From: Xanthobacteraceae bacterium
GTDB taxonomy: Bacteria; Pseudomonadota; Alphaproteobacteria; Rhizobiales; Xanthobacteraceae
Assembly: GCA_019746355.1 (NCBI GenBank)
Contig: JAIESC010000252.1
Span: forward strand, 1 to 13,587
DNA: 13,587 nucleotides
Reading direction: 5' to 3'
Under the pieces are notes generated by a model. That model made no database searches. It was given only the letters and a program-made list of their open reading frames with translations, and was not told the DNA's origin. Positions 6,884-13,587 of this stretch are shown here, in pieces (the stretch's first letter is position 1; each line of letters starts with the position of its first letter). The position numbers and the translations under genes were made by a program.

Positions 6884-8866
6884 ATGACGGCTGCTTCCGT
6901 GCAAACAATCCTGCGGGACGCGGTCGGACTGCACCAGATGGGACGACTTGGCGAGGCCGAGACGCTGTACCGCGCGGCTTTGGACAAGGACCCTAAGAAT
7001 TTTGACGCCCTTCATCTTCTCGGCAGGATCAGGGTTCAGCAGGGTCGCCAGCACGACGCCGTTCCGCTTCTCTCGGCCGCAGTCAAGCGCAACCCCAGGT
7101 CCGTGGATGCGCTGATGCTTCTTGGCTCGACCCAGATCGCCCTGGGCCGGCTGGACGAAGCCCTCAGCTGCTTTGATCAGGCGGCAAGGGCAGAACCCAA
7201 CAACCACCAAGTCCAGTTCAATCGGGCTGTGGCCCTCGAGCTTGCCGGTCGACTGTCGCAAGCGCTGCCGATCTATGACCGGCTGGTCCGGGAAAATCCG
7301 CGAGATGTCCAAACCTGGCTGAACCGCGGCACGGTGCTGGGACGGCTCGGAAAGTTCGAACAGGCCGTCGAGAGCCTCGATGCGGCGCTGGCGCTCCAAC
7401 CGAACAATGGCAATGCGCTCAACAATCGGGGCAATGCACTCAACGCGCTGGGCCGTCACGAGGAGGCAATCGAAGATTTCAATCGGGTCTTGTCAGTCGA
7501 GCCGAACCGGGTCGATACGCTGAGCAACCGGGCGACTGTGTTGAATGCATTGGGTCGCCGCGACGAGGCACTGTCGGACTGCGACCGCGCAATCTCAATC
7601 AGGCCGGATTACGCAACCGCATTCGTCACCCGCGGCAATGTCCTGCACGGCCAGGAGCGCTATGAGGAATCGCTGGCGAATTATGACCGGGCTCTGGCGC
7701 TGCGGCCGCAAGACGTGGGAGCGTTGACGAACCGCGGCATAAGTCTTCTCGAGCTGGGGCGATTTGAAGAGTCGCTGACGGATGCGGAGCGCGCCATCGC
7801 CATCGACCCGAAGCACCCGGGCGGGTACCTCGCGCGCGGCAAAGCCCTTCAGGCGTTGGCCCGTTACGAGGATGCGATCGAGAACTATAAGCGCGCGATT
7901 GCGCTCGGCGAGACAGACGCAGCAGCCACGTTCAACCTCGCAATCTGCCGCCTCTGGCTTGGAAAATTTGCAGAAGGCTGGTCGACATACGTTTGGGATT
8001 TGTCTCGTTACCAACAGGCGCCGGTTTGGAATGGCGGCTACGTTTCCGGGACGCTGCTCATTTGGGCCAATGAGGGGATCGGCGACCAGATTCTTTACTC
8101 GAGTGCGATTCCCGAAGTCAGCCGCCATGCCGACCGGGTGGTGGTGGAGGTCGATCCCAGGCTGCGCGATCTCTTTGCGCGGTCGTTTCCAATGGTGGAG
8201 GTCATCCCGGCGCAAGCTCGCGGCTTTAGCGAGAAGATCGACGCGCACCACGCTTCGTCCAGTCTCGCACGTTACTTGAGGCCGGATTGGCAGAGCTCTC
8301 CCAGCTTGCGAGAAGGTTTTCTCAAGCCCAGCCCGGACCTTGTCTCCAGACTGCGAAACCGGTTTTCAAATGACCGGCGGCCCACGATCGGCCTCTCCTG
8401 GGTGAGCAAAAACCAAACCATTGGCAGGTTCAAAAGTGCGAGGCTTACGGATTTCGACGCCTTGTTACGGCTTCCGGGATATCGGTTTGTCGATCTCCAG
8501 TATGGAGACACGCTGTCCGAGCGGGAGGAGGTGGAGCGCGCGTTTGGCGTACGCGTTGAACGCCTGGACGATATTGATAACACCAACGATCTGGACGGCC
8601 TGGCGGCCCTCATGGCGGCATGCGACGCGGTGTTGACCGTCAGCAGCAGCACCGCTCACCTGGCCGGCGCCGTGGGCGTCAGGACCTTCGTCATGGTGCC
8701 GTTCGGACGTGGCCACCTTTGGTATTGGTTTGCCGATCGGGCGGCCAGCCCGTGGTATCCGAACGTGCAGGTGCGCCGTCGAGGCAAGGACCAGTCGTGG
8801 TCGGAGATGATCGCCGAACTGGTGCCGGACGTTGTGGCTGCGGCAGCTCTCCCGCGGGTTGACTGA
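6884..8866 (+). CDS. TPR-repeat glycosyltransferase, GT9-like (copy B)
   Basis: A 660-residue cytoplasmic paralogue of copy A. I chose ATG 6884 because the first TPR (ASVQTILRDAVGLHQMGRLG) begins there and GGGGAG lies 11 nt upstream. The frame is open to 6764, but that extension is unlike TPR; GTG 6854 is an alternative. Residues 1 to about 370 hold about 11 TPRs, such as RGNALNALGRHEEAIEDFNR. Residues about 388-655 are the glycosyltransferase domain: NEGIGDQILY (396-405), VEVDPRLRDLFARSF, GLSWVSKN, FVDLQYGDTL, DIDNTNDLDG, TVSSSTAHLAGAVG, LWYWF and SPWYP. It departs from its sisters in three places: NEGIGD replaces EQGLGD, the segment matching AAQVPxASL is missing or altered (DAHHASSSL), and the linker before the domain is shorter. 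These could mean a different donor, a different partner or weakened activity. It ends 16 bp before the convergent hydrolase. Confidence 0.88.
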   Translation: MTAASVQTILRDAVGLHQMGRLGEAETLYRAALDKDPKNFDALHLLGRIRVQQGRQHDAVPLLSAAVKRNPRSVDALMLLGSTQIALGRLDEALSCFDQAARAEPNNHQVQFNRAVALELAGRLSQALPIYDRLVRENPRDVQTWLNRGTVLGRLGKFEQAVESLDAALALQPNNGNALNNRGNALNALGRHEEAIEDFNRVLSVEPNRVDTLSNRATVLNALGRRDEALSDCDRAISIRPDYATAFVTRGNVLHGQERYEESLANYDRALALRPQDVGALTNRGISLLELGRFEESLTDAERAIAIDPKHPGGYLARGKALQALARYEDAIENYKRAIALGETDAAATFNLAICRLWLGKFAEGWSTYVWDLSRYQQAPVWNGGYVSGTLLIWANEGIGDQILYSSAIPEVSRHADRVVVEVDPRLRDLFARSFPMVEVIPAQARGFSEKIDAHHASSSLARYLRPDWQSSPSLREGFLKPSPDLVSRLRNRFSNDRRPTIGLSWVSKNQTIGRFKSARLTDFDALLRLPGYRFVDLQYGDTLSEREEVERAFGVRVERLDDIDNTNDLDGLAALMAACDAVLTVSSSTAHLAGAVGVRTFVMVPFGRGHLWYWFADRAASPWYPNVQVRRRGKDQSWSEMIAELVPDVVAAAALPRVD

Positions 8867-8882
8867 CTTCGAGCCCGGGACC

Positions 8883-9809
8883 CTAGACGGGCCTCCTGGC
8901 CTCGCAGGCGCCGACGAATTTGGCGATGCGGCCGATGAGGTCATCGCCGTTGAGGAGCGGGGCATGCCCCTGGTCCGGCACGGTCACCGTCTCCATGGAC
9001 GGATGGCGTGTCCGCATGGCCGTGACCGTTTCCTCCGACAAAAGGTCCGAGTTCGCCCCGCGCAGCACCATCAATGGAATACGGCCCAGCGCGTCGAATT
9101 CCGCCCAGAGCGGCGGGATCGGCCGATGGAAGTCGATCCCGGCGAGCGTCTTGGCAAGCTGCACATCGTAGGTCGGCATCAGGCCACGCTTCTCGGCCTT
9201 GAAGGTTCGGTGGGCATAGGCGAGCCATTGGGCATCGGTGAGGCGGGTGAATTGCTGGCCGAACAGCCGGCGCAGAATATCGGCGGCTTCCTCAAAGCTC
9301 CTCGGCCTCGGCAGCTTGCCGACATAGCTCTTGATCCGCACCAGCCCGCCCGGGTCGATCACCGGGCCGATGTCGTTGAGGACGGCGCCCGCCAGCGCCG
9401 TCGGCCGTGCGCTCGCAAGCATCATGGTCAGTATGCCGCCGCGCGAGGTACCGACGAACACCGCAGGCGATACGCCAAGCGCGGTCAGCACGGTGAGCAC
9501 GTCACCGAGCTCAACGGCGAGGCTGTAGTTCTGCGGATTCCTGTCGTAGTCGGACAGCCCGCGGCCACGGTAGTCGAGGGCAATCACCCGGCGCGGCGCC
9601 TCCGGCGCGGACGCGAGCGCGCGGGCCAGATCTTCGAAATCGTCCGCCGTGCGGGCGAGGCCCGGCAGGCACACCACGGGCAGTCCCGGCGCGAGCCGGG
9701 AGCCGAAGCAGCGTACATGCAGCTTCAGGCCGTCGGACGCGGTGACGAAAACGCTTTGTGCATCGCCATCGCCGAAACCTGTTGCGCCCCCGCTGCCCGC
9801 GTCTGTCAT
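8883..9809 (-). CDS. Alpha/beta hydrolase
   Basis: A serine hydrolase of the alpha/beta fold, about 308 residues and soluble. The family motifs are in order: CLPGLARTADDF after strand 3 (oxyanion region), LDYRGRGLSD, nucleophile elbow GTSRGG (S122), acid D255 in LRGANSDLLS, and H282 in DQGHAPLL. The substrate cannot be told; such enzymes include esterases, lactonases and epoxide or haloalkane hydrolases, and this one lacks features pointing to any of them. I chose ATG 9809 because GGGTGG lies 6 nt upstream on this strand and MTDAGSGG opens a plausible N-terminus. The frame extends to ATG 9878, adding 23 arginine-rich residues with no hydrolase similarity and leaving only 23 bp to the divergent gene. 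The gene converges on copy B with a 16-bp gap. Confidence 0.88.
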   Translation of the reverse strand: MTDAGSGGATGFGDGDAQSVFVTASDGLKLHVRCFGSRLAPGLPVVCLPGLARTADDFEDLARALASAPEAPRRVIALDYRGRGLSDYDRNPQNYSLAVELGDVLTVLTALGVSPAVFVGTSRGGILTMMLASARPTALAGAVLNDIGPVIDPGGLVRIKSYVGKLPRPRSFEEAADILRRLFGQQFTRLTDAQWLAYAHRTFKAEKRGLMPTYDVQLAKTLAGIDFHRPIPPLWAEFDALGRIPLMVLRGANSDLLSEETVTAMRTRHPSMETVTVPDQGHAPLLNGDDLIGRIAKFVGACEARRPV

Positions 9810-9901
9810 CGATATCCACCCTTGCCGGCGTGCGATTGTCCGGGCATACCTTGCTGCCACGCTTATATCGGAAGGCATAGCTTCCTTGCAGCCGGAATTG
9901 C
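9810..9901. promoter_or_regulatory. Divergent spacer between hydrolase and small glycosyltransferase
   Basis: A 92-bp divergent region that must carry both 5' ends if the hydrolase starts at 9809. GGGTGG read on the minus strand (9816-9821) is the hydrolase ribosome site. A small hairpin, GGAAG (9870-9874) with CTTCC (9881-9885), lies in the likely leader of the glycosyltransferase. An AT-rich TTATATC (9863-9869) could be a -10 element, but no well-spaced -35 box was found. Confidence 0.3.
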
Positions 9902-10594
9902 ATGTCTGACCCGTTCCGCGTCTTCATAGGCTGGGACCGCCGCGAACCCGAGGCCTACGATGTTGCGAAGTTCTCGCTGGAGCGGCGCGCTTCGATTCCG
10001 GTGTCGGTCACGCCCATCAAGGTCGATGAATTGCGGGCGCAAGGGCTGTACCGGCGGGATCAGGATCCGCTGGCATCGACCGAATTCACCTATACCCGGT
10101 TTCTGACCCCCGCCCTGGCCGGCTTTCGCGGCTGGGTGCTGTTCTGCGACTGCGACTTCCTGTGGCTTGGCGATATCGCCGGGCTCGTGCCTTACACACG
10201 GACCCCGAAGGCCGTGTTCTGCGTGCAGCACGACTACACGCCGAAGGAAGCCACCAAGATGGACGGCGCGGTGCAGACGAACTATCCACGCAAGAACTGG
10301 TCGTCGCTGATGCTGTTCAATTGCGACCACGCGGCCGTGAAGGGGCTCACCGCCGATGTCGTGAACCGCGAGAGCGGGGCCTATCTGCATCGCATGCAAT
10401 GGGTGGCCGACGCCGACGTCGGCTCGCTGCCTGTCGAATGGAACTGGCTCGAAGGCTGGAACGAGAAGCCCGCGACGGGAACGCCCAAGGCCGTGCATTT
10501 CACGCGGGGCGGCCCCTGGTTCGCGAACTGGCAGAACGTCGACTACGGCGATCTGTGGCGCGCCGAGCGCGACGCGCTCGGCAGGGCATCCTAG
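9902..10594 (+). CDS. Small putative glycosyltransferase (GT-A type, GT8-like)
   Basis: A 230-residue soluble protein beginning MSDPFRVFIGWDRREPEAYD. This N-terminus fits the first beta-strand and nucleotide-binding region of GT-A glycosyltransferases that act on surface molecules. WVLFCDCDFLWLGD contains the D-x-D motif (D83, D85) that binds the metal and sugar nucleotide. Near the C-terminus, HFTRGGPW (199-206) resembles the H-x-x-G-x-x-K-P-W motif of family GT8, which supports that assignment, though the match is partial. Donor and acceptor are unknown. Start ATG 9902 has only a weak GGA upstream. The third TPR-glycosyltransferase begins 32 nt after the stop on the same strand, so the two are probably co-transcribed and may work on the same glycan. 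Confidence 0.82.
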   Translation: MSDPFRVFIGWDRREPEAYDVAKFSLERRASIPVSVTPIKVDELRAQGLYRRDQDPLASTEFTYTRFLTPALAGFRGWVLFCDCDFLWLGDIAGLVPYTRTPKAVFCVQHDYTPKEATKMDGAVQTNYPRKNWSSLMLFNCDHAAVKGLTADVVNRESGAYLHRMQWVADADVGSLPVEWNWLEGWNEKPATGTPKAVHFTRGGPWFANWQNVDYGDLWRAERDALGRAS

Positions 10595-10626
10595 TACGGG
10601 AGCGCACCCGGGCAGCGCAGCCGTCG

Positions 10627-12615
10627 ATGGCCGAGACTTCAGATCACACGCTGGCGCTCGCGATGCAATTGCATCGCCAGGGCGCGGTGATCGAAGCCAT
10701 CGATCTGTACAACCGGATCCTCGAAAAATCGCCGCGGAACGCTGCGGTGCTCAACCTTCTGGGTATCGCCTACTTCCAATCCGGCGAGGCTCAACGCGCG
10801 GTGGCGCCGTTGCAGGAGGCGCTGGCCCTCGACCCCGATTTGCCGTCCGGCCACTACAATCTCGGCAGAATTTTGCAGGGGCTGAAGCGCTACGAGGAGG
10901 CGCAGCGGCAGTACGAACTGGCGCTGGCTCGGCAGCCGGACGATCCTGAGATTCATAACAATCTGGGGACGCTGCTGCGCGCGATCGGCCGGCATGACGA
11001 GGCCATCGTGCACCTTCGCAAGGCCTTGGAGCGGAAGCCCGACTATGCCGAGGCGCACGTCAATCTCGGCAATGCGTTGCACGCGCTTGGTCGCGATCAG
11101 GACGCGATCTCTGCGTTCGAAACAGCCGTCACGCTCAATCCCGGCGTCGCCGAAGCTTATTCGAGCTTGGGCCATGCGCTTGCCGCCGTCGGACGGCACG
11201 AGGAAGCCCTCAAGCGGTTCGACACGGCCGTTGCGCTGCAGCCGGGCAGTCCCATTGTCCATTTCGATCGCGGCAACGCGCTGCACAGGTTGGAACGGTT
11301 CTCCAAAGCCGTGGCCGCGCATGAGAGGGCCCTGGGCCTTGATCCATCCCATGTCGACGCCCATGCCAATCTCGGCGCTGCCCTCTATGAGCTGGGTGAC
11401 TATGACCGCGCCGTCGACCAATATCGAAAGGCGCTTGCCATCCGGTCCGACGATGCCCGGATCACGCGGAATCTGGCCGATGCATTGGTCAAGCTCGATC
11501 GCTTCGACGAGGCGATCGCCGCTTACCGCGTGATCACGGCGCGCGAGCCCGGCAACGGCCAAGCGCATTTTGGTCTCGCTTCGGCGCTCGAGGCGATCGA
11601 CTGCAACGAGGAGGCGCTAGAGAGCTACCGGCGGGCCATCGATCTCATGCCCGACGATTCCCGGCCGAAATGGTTCAAGGCCTATCTCGACCTGTCGCTC
11701 GGGCACCTTGAAGCGGGGTGGCGGTCATTCGAAGCGCGATGGGCCGCGCGCGATCTCGCGCCGCGGCCGTATTCGCAGCGCCGCTGGGACGGCGGGGCCG
11801 TGGCAGGAAAACTGCTGGTATGGGGCGAGCAGGGACTCGGCGACCAGATCATCTACGCTGGCATGATCGATGACCTGAGGCATCGGGTCCCGTCGATCTG
11901 CCTTGAAGTGGAGCCGCGTCTGTTCAGCCTGTTCGCCCGCTCATTTTCGCAGGTCGAAGTGGTTCCGATCGCGGACGAGCTCTACGGCGGCGCGGTCGCG
12001 GCACAGGTGCCGCTCGCCAGTCTCGCACCGCACCTGCGGCCGGATTGGCAGGCGTTCAAGCCTGCGGCGCAAGGTTACCTCAAGGCGGACGCGGCCCGCG
12101 CCGCAGCGCTTCGCGCGCGTTTGGCAAACGGCGGACAACGTGTCATCGGCCTGTCCTGGCAAAGCACCAGTCTGGCGATCGGCAAGGCCAAGAGCGCGAG
12201 CCTGCGGGACTTTGCAGCGGTCCTGCAGTTGCCCGGCTGCCGCTTCGTCGATCTGCAGTATGACGATGCGCCGGCCGAGCGCGATGCGGTCGCCCGCGAG
12301 CTGAACGTCAACGTCGAGCGGTTGGCGGATTTCGATCTTCGCAACGACATCGACGGGGCCGCTGCGCTGATATCGGCATGCGATCTGGTGCTCACGGTCA
12401 GCAACACCAACGCCCACCTGGCCGGTGCGCTCGGCAAACCCACCTGGGTGCTGCTGCCCGTGGGCGGCGCGCGGCTCTGGTATTGGTTTCGTGACCGGAA
12501 CGACAGTCCCTGGTACCCGCGCGTGCACCTGAAGCGGCGGGCCCGCGCGCAAAGCTGGGCGGACCTGGTGGCCGCGACAGTGCCGGAAATCGAGGCAGCC
12601 TTGGCGCGGCAGTGA
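10627..12615 (+). CDS. TPR-repeat glycosyltransferase, GT9-like (copy C)
   Basis: A 662-residue cytoplasmic protein and the third paralogue. ATG 10627 opens MAETSDHTLALAMQLHRQG, directly leading into the first TPR. The frame runs back to 10162, but there it lies out of frame inside the preceding glycosyltransferase and is arginine-rich nonsense, so it is rejected. There is no close Shine-Dalgarno. Residues 1 to about 375 hold about 11 TPRs of near-consensus sequence (NLGNALHALGRDQDAISAFE). Residues about 395-655 form the glycosyltransferase domain: WGEQGLGDQIIY (399-410), LEVEPRLFSLFARSFS, AAQVPLASL, GLSWQSTS, FVDLQYDD, TVSNTNAHLAGALGKPTW, LWYWF and SPWYP. The domain family fits transfer from a nucleotide sugar in the cytoplasm, and the TPRs probably select the acceptor or partner. 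It is likely in one transcription unit with the small glycosyltransferase and converges on the transglycosylase with a 54-bp gap. Confidence 0.89.
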   Translation: MAETSDHTLALAMQLHRQGAVIEAIDLYNRILEKSPRNAAVLNLLGIAYFQSGEAQRAVAPLQEALALDPDLPSGHYNLGRILQGLKRYEEAQRQYELALARQPDDPEIHNNLGTLLRAIGRHDEAIVHLRKALERKPDYAEAHVNLGNALHALGRDQDAISAFETAVTLNPGVAEAYSSLGHALAAVGRHEEALKRFDTAVALQPGSPIVHFDRGNALHRLERFSKAVAAHERALGLDPSHVDAHANLGAALYELGDYDRAVDQYRKALAIRSDDARITRNLADALVKLDRFDEAIAAYRVITAREPGNGQAHFGLASALEAIDCNEEALESYRRAIDLMPDDSRPKWFKAYLDLSLGHLEAGWRSFEARWAARDLAPRPYSQRRWDGGAVAGKLLVWGEQGLGDQIIYAGMIDDLRHRVPSICLEVEPRLFSLFARSFSQVEVVPIADELYGGAVAAQVPLASLAPHLRPDWQAFKPAAQGYLKADAARAAALRARLANGGQRVIGLSWQSTSLAIGKAKSASLRDFAAVLQLPGCRFVDLQYDDAPAERDAVARELNVNVERLADFDLRNDIDGAAALISACDLVLTVSNTNAHLAGALGKPTWVLLPVGGARLWYWFRDRNDSPWYPRVHLKRRARAQSWADLVAATVPEIEAALARQ

Positions 12616-12627
12616 CCTCAAGCGCCT

Positions 12628-12653
12628 GCGCGCAAACGCTGCATTGGCGCGCG
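12628..12653. terminator. Weak hairpin between convergent genes
   Basis: GCGCGCAA (12628-12635) can pair with TTGGCGCGC (12644-12652) with one bulged G. It lies in the 54-bp gap between the stops of copy C and the transglycosylase. There is no T-tract on either side, so it is at most a weak bidirectional terminator. Confidence 0.25.
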
Positions 12654-12669
12654 TAGCCGCGGCTCGGTC

Positions 12670-13587
12670 CTAGTTTTCCGCCGCCGAGCCCCGCCGCAGG
12701 TCGGCCTCGATCAAGAGCCGCTGGGTGCCGCCGAAGCGGACGCGGTAGACCTGCATGTTCTCCATCACGCGCTGCACGTAGTTGCGCGTCTCCGAAAACG
12801 GAATGCGCTCGACCCAGTCGATCGGATCGACCTTCGGATCGCGCGGATCGCCGTACTTGCCGATCCAATCCCGCACGCGGCCGCGGCCGGCATTGTAGCC
12901 GGCGAAGGTCATGATGTAGGAGCCGCGATAATCCTTGAGCAGATCGCCCAGTTCGGCCGCGCCGAACTGCACGTTGTAGGGCATGTCGGTGAGGAGCCGC
13001 TTCTGATCGAACGTGGCGTTGAACTTCTTGGCGATGTAGCGGCCGGCCGGCGGCGTCACCTGCATCAGGCCGAGAGCATTGGCACTCGAGACGGTCTTGG
13101 GATTGAACCAGCTCTCCTGCCGGACGATCGAATAGACGAGGGAGGGCTCCACCGGCGGCCCGATCGGCGTGTAGTTAGGCACGCCGATGGTCGGGAAGGC
13201 CGGGTGGTCGAGCGCCACGCCGCGCGCCAGCGCGAGCTTGCCGACCAGCAGCATGCCGCGGGCATCCTTGTACTTGGCGGTGAGCTCCGACATCAGAACC
13301 AGCGTACCGATGTCGTTCGATTTGTCGCCGTAGTCGGCCATCATCGCCCAGGCGAGATCGCGCGCCTCGACCGCGTAAAGGAGCTCAGCCGCGCGCACCA
13401 CGTCGGCCTGGCTCGCCTTGGTGCGCTCTGAGCTCGAAAGGGACGGGAAGGAATTGAGCGACAGCTCGCCGAGGCCGGCCTTGGCGCGGGCGATCTGGCC
13501 GTAATAGGCCGTCGGATAGCGCGCGGCCTCCTGGTAGTGGCGGCGCGCCTCCTGCATGCGGTGCATGGCTTCGGCAGCTCGTCCGCT
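12670..13587 (-). CDS. Soluble lytic murein transglycosylase, Slt type (5' end outside window)
   Basis: A periplasmic enzyme that cleaves the MurNAc-GlcNAc bond of peptidoglycan, forming 1,6-anhydro-MurNAc. The frame is open through the right edge, so only about 305 C-terminal residues of a protein usually 600-700 residues long are seen; the signal peptide lies outside. The visible N-terminal part (ARRHYQEAARYPTAYYGQIA) is the end of the alpha-superhelical region. The catalytic domain shows IVRQESWFNP with the catalytic Glu (codon 13114-13116), then SSANALGLMQVTPPAGRYIA and AGYNAGRGRVRDW, the classic E-S, G-L-M-Q and A-Y-N-A-G motifs of the Slt70 family. ETRNYVQRVMENMQVYR is the usual end of the domain. 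It converges on copy C. It remodels the cell wall and has no evident direct link to the glycosyltransferases. Confidence 0.93.
   Translation of the reverse strand, partial: SGRAAEAMHRMQEARRHYQEAARYPTAYYGQIARAKAGLGELSLNSFPSLSSSERTKASQADVVRAAELLYAVEARDLAWAMMADYGDKSNDIGTLVLMSELTAKYKDARGMLLVGKLALARGVALDHPAFPTIGVPNYTPIGPPVEPSLVYSIVRQESWFNPKTVSSANALGLMQVTPPAGRYIAKKFNATFDQKRLLTDMPYNVQFGAAELGDLLKDYRGSYIMTFAGYNAGRGRVRDWIGKYGDPRDPKVDPIDWVERIPFSETRNYVQRVMENMQVYRVRFGGTQRLLIEADLRRGSAAEN

Noticed and set aside
10162..10626. Upstream extension of copy C to an 817-residue protein
   Set aside because: It overlaps the small glycosyltransferase in another frame, and its translation is arginine-rich with no TPR pattern. 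TPR sequence starts right after ATG 10627.
4465..12615. Assigning the three TPR proteins as true O-GlcNAc transferases (GT41)
   Set aside because: The C-terminal motifs (EQGLGD, SNTxxHLAGALG) fit the GT9/heptosyltransferase-like group. Only the overall layout resembles O-GlcNAc transferase.
1..13587. tRNA, rRNA, CRISPR array or IS element
   Set aside because: No cloverleaf, rRNA-like block, regular spacer array or transposase frame with terminal inverted repeats was seen on reading both strands.

Overview
The base composition and gene families point to a GC-rich alphaproteobacterium, probably Hyphomicrobiales of the Nitrobacteraceae type (Bradyrhizobium/Rhodopseudomonas-like). The best clue is the Omp2b-type porin with its VCSLYGAGFYYIPGTD block. 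This placement comes from recognised family features, not from a search. I see no rRNA, tRNA or CRISPR.

Layout. (1) 1-728, minus: an AraC-family regulator that runs off the left edge. (2) 729-1196: a 468-bp gap whose right part is strikingly AT-rich, with an imperfect direct repeat and a good promoter candidate. (3) 1197-2421, plus: a tyrosine recombinase (integrase) broken by one extra T in a run of seven Ts, followed by a terminator hairpin. (4) 2484-2764: non-porin sequence with three CCTAGG hexamers and a duplicated 16-mer. It leads into a porin (2765-4174) that has an intact barrel but no signal peptide, and that ends at a strong terminator. (5) 4465-6690 and 6884-8866, plus: two tandem proteins, each a long TPR array fused to a GT-B-type (GT9/heptosyltransferase-like) glycosyltransferase domain. 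(6) 8883-9809, minus: an alpha/beta hydrolase, divergent from (7) 9902-10594, plus, a small DxD glycosyltransferase. (8) 10627-12615, plus: a third TPR-glycosyltransferase fusion, 32 nt after the small glycosyltransferase. (9) 12670-13587, minus: the C-terminal half of a Slt-type lytic transglycosylase, running off the right edge.

How the genes may work together. The three large TPR-glycosyltransferases lack signal peptides and membrane segments, so they should act in the cytoplasm. Their architecture (TPR superhelix plus GT-B domain) resembles that of protein O-glycosylating enzymes, although their catalytic motifs are GT9-like and not those of O-GlcNAc transferase. With the small glycosyltransferase they form a glycosylation-rich region whose acceptor is unknown. 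The left half (broken integrase, beheaded porin, unusual repeats) looks like an old integration or recombination scar beside this cluster.

The most interesting item is the triplicated TPR-glycosyltransferase locus, in which the copies have diverged in a mosaic way. The decayed integrase/porin junction comes next.
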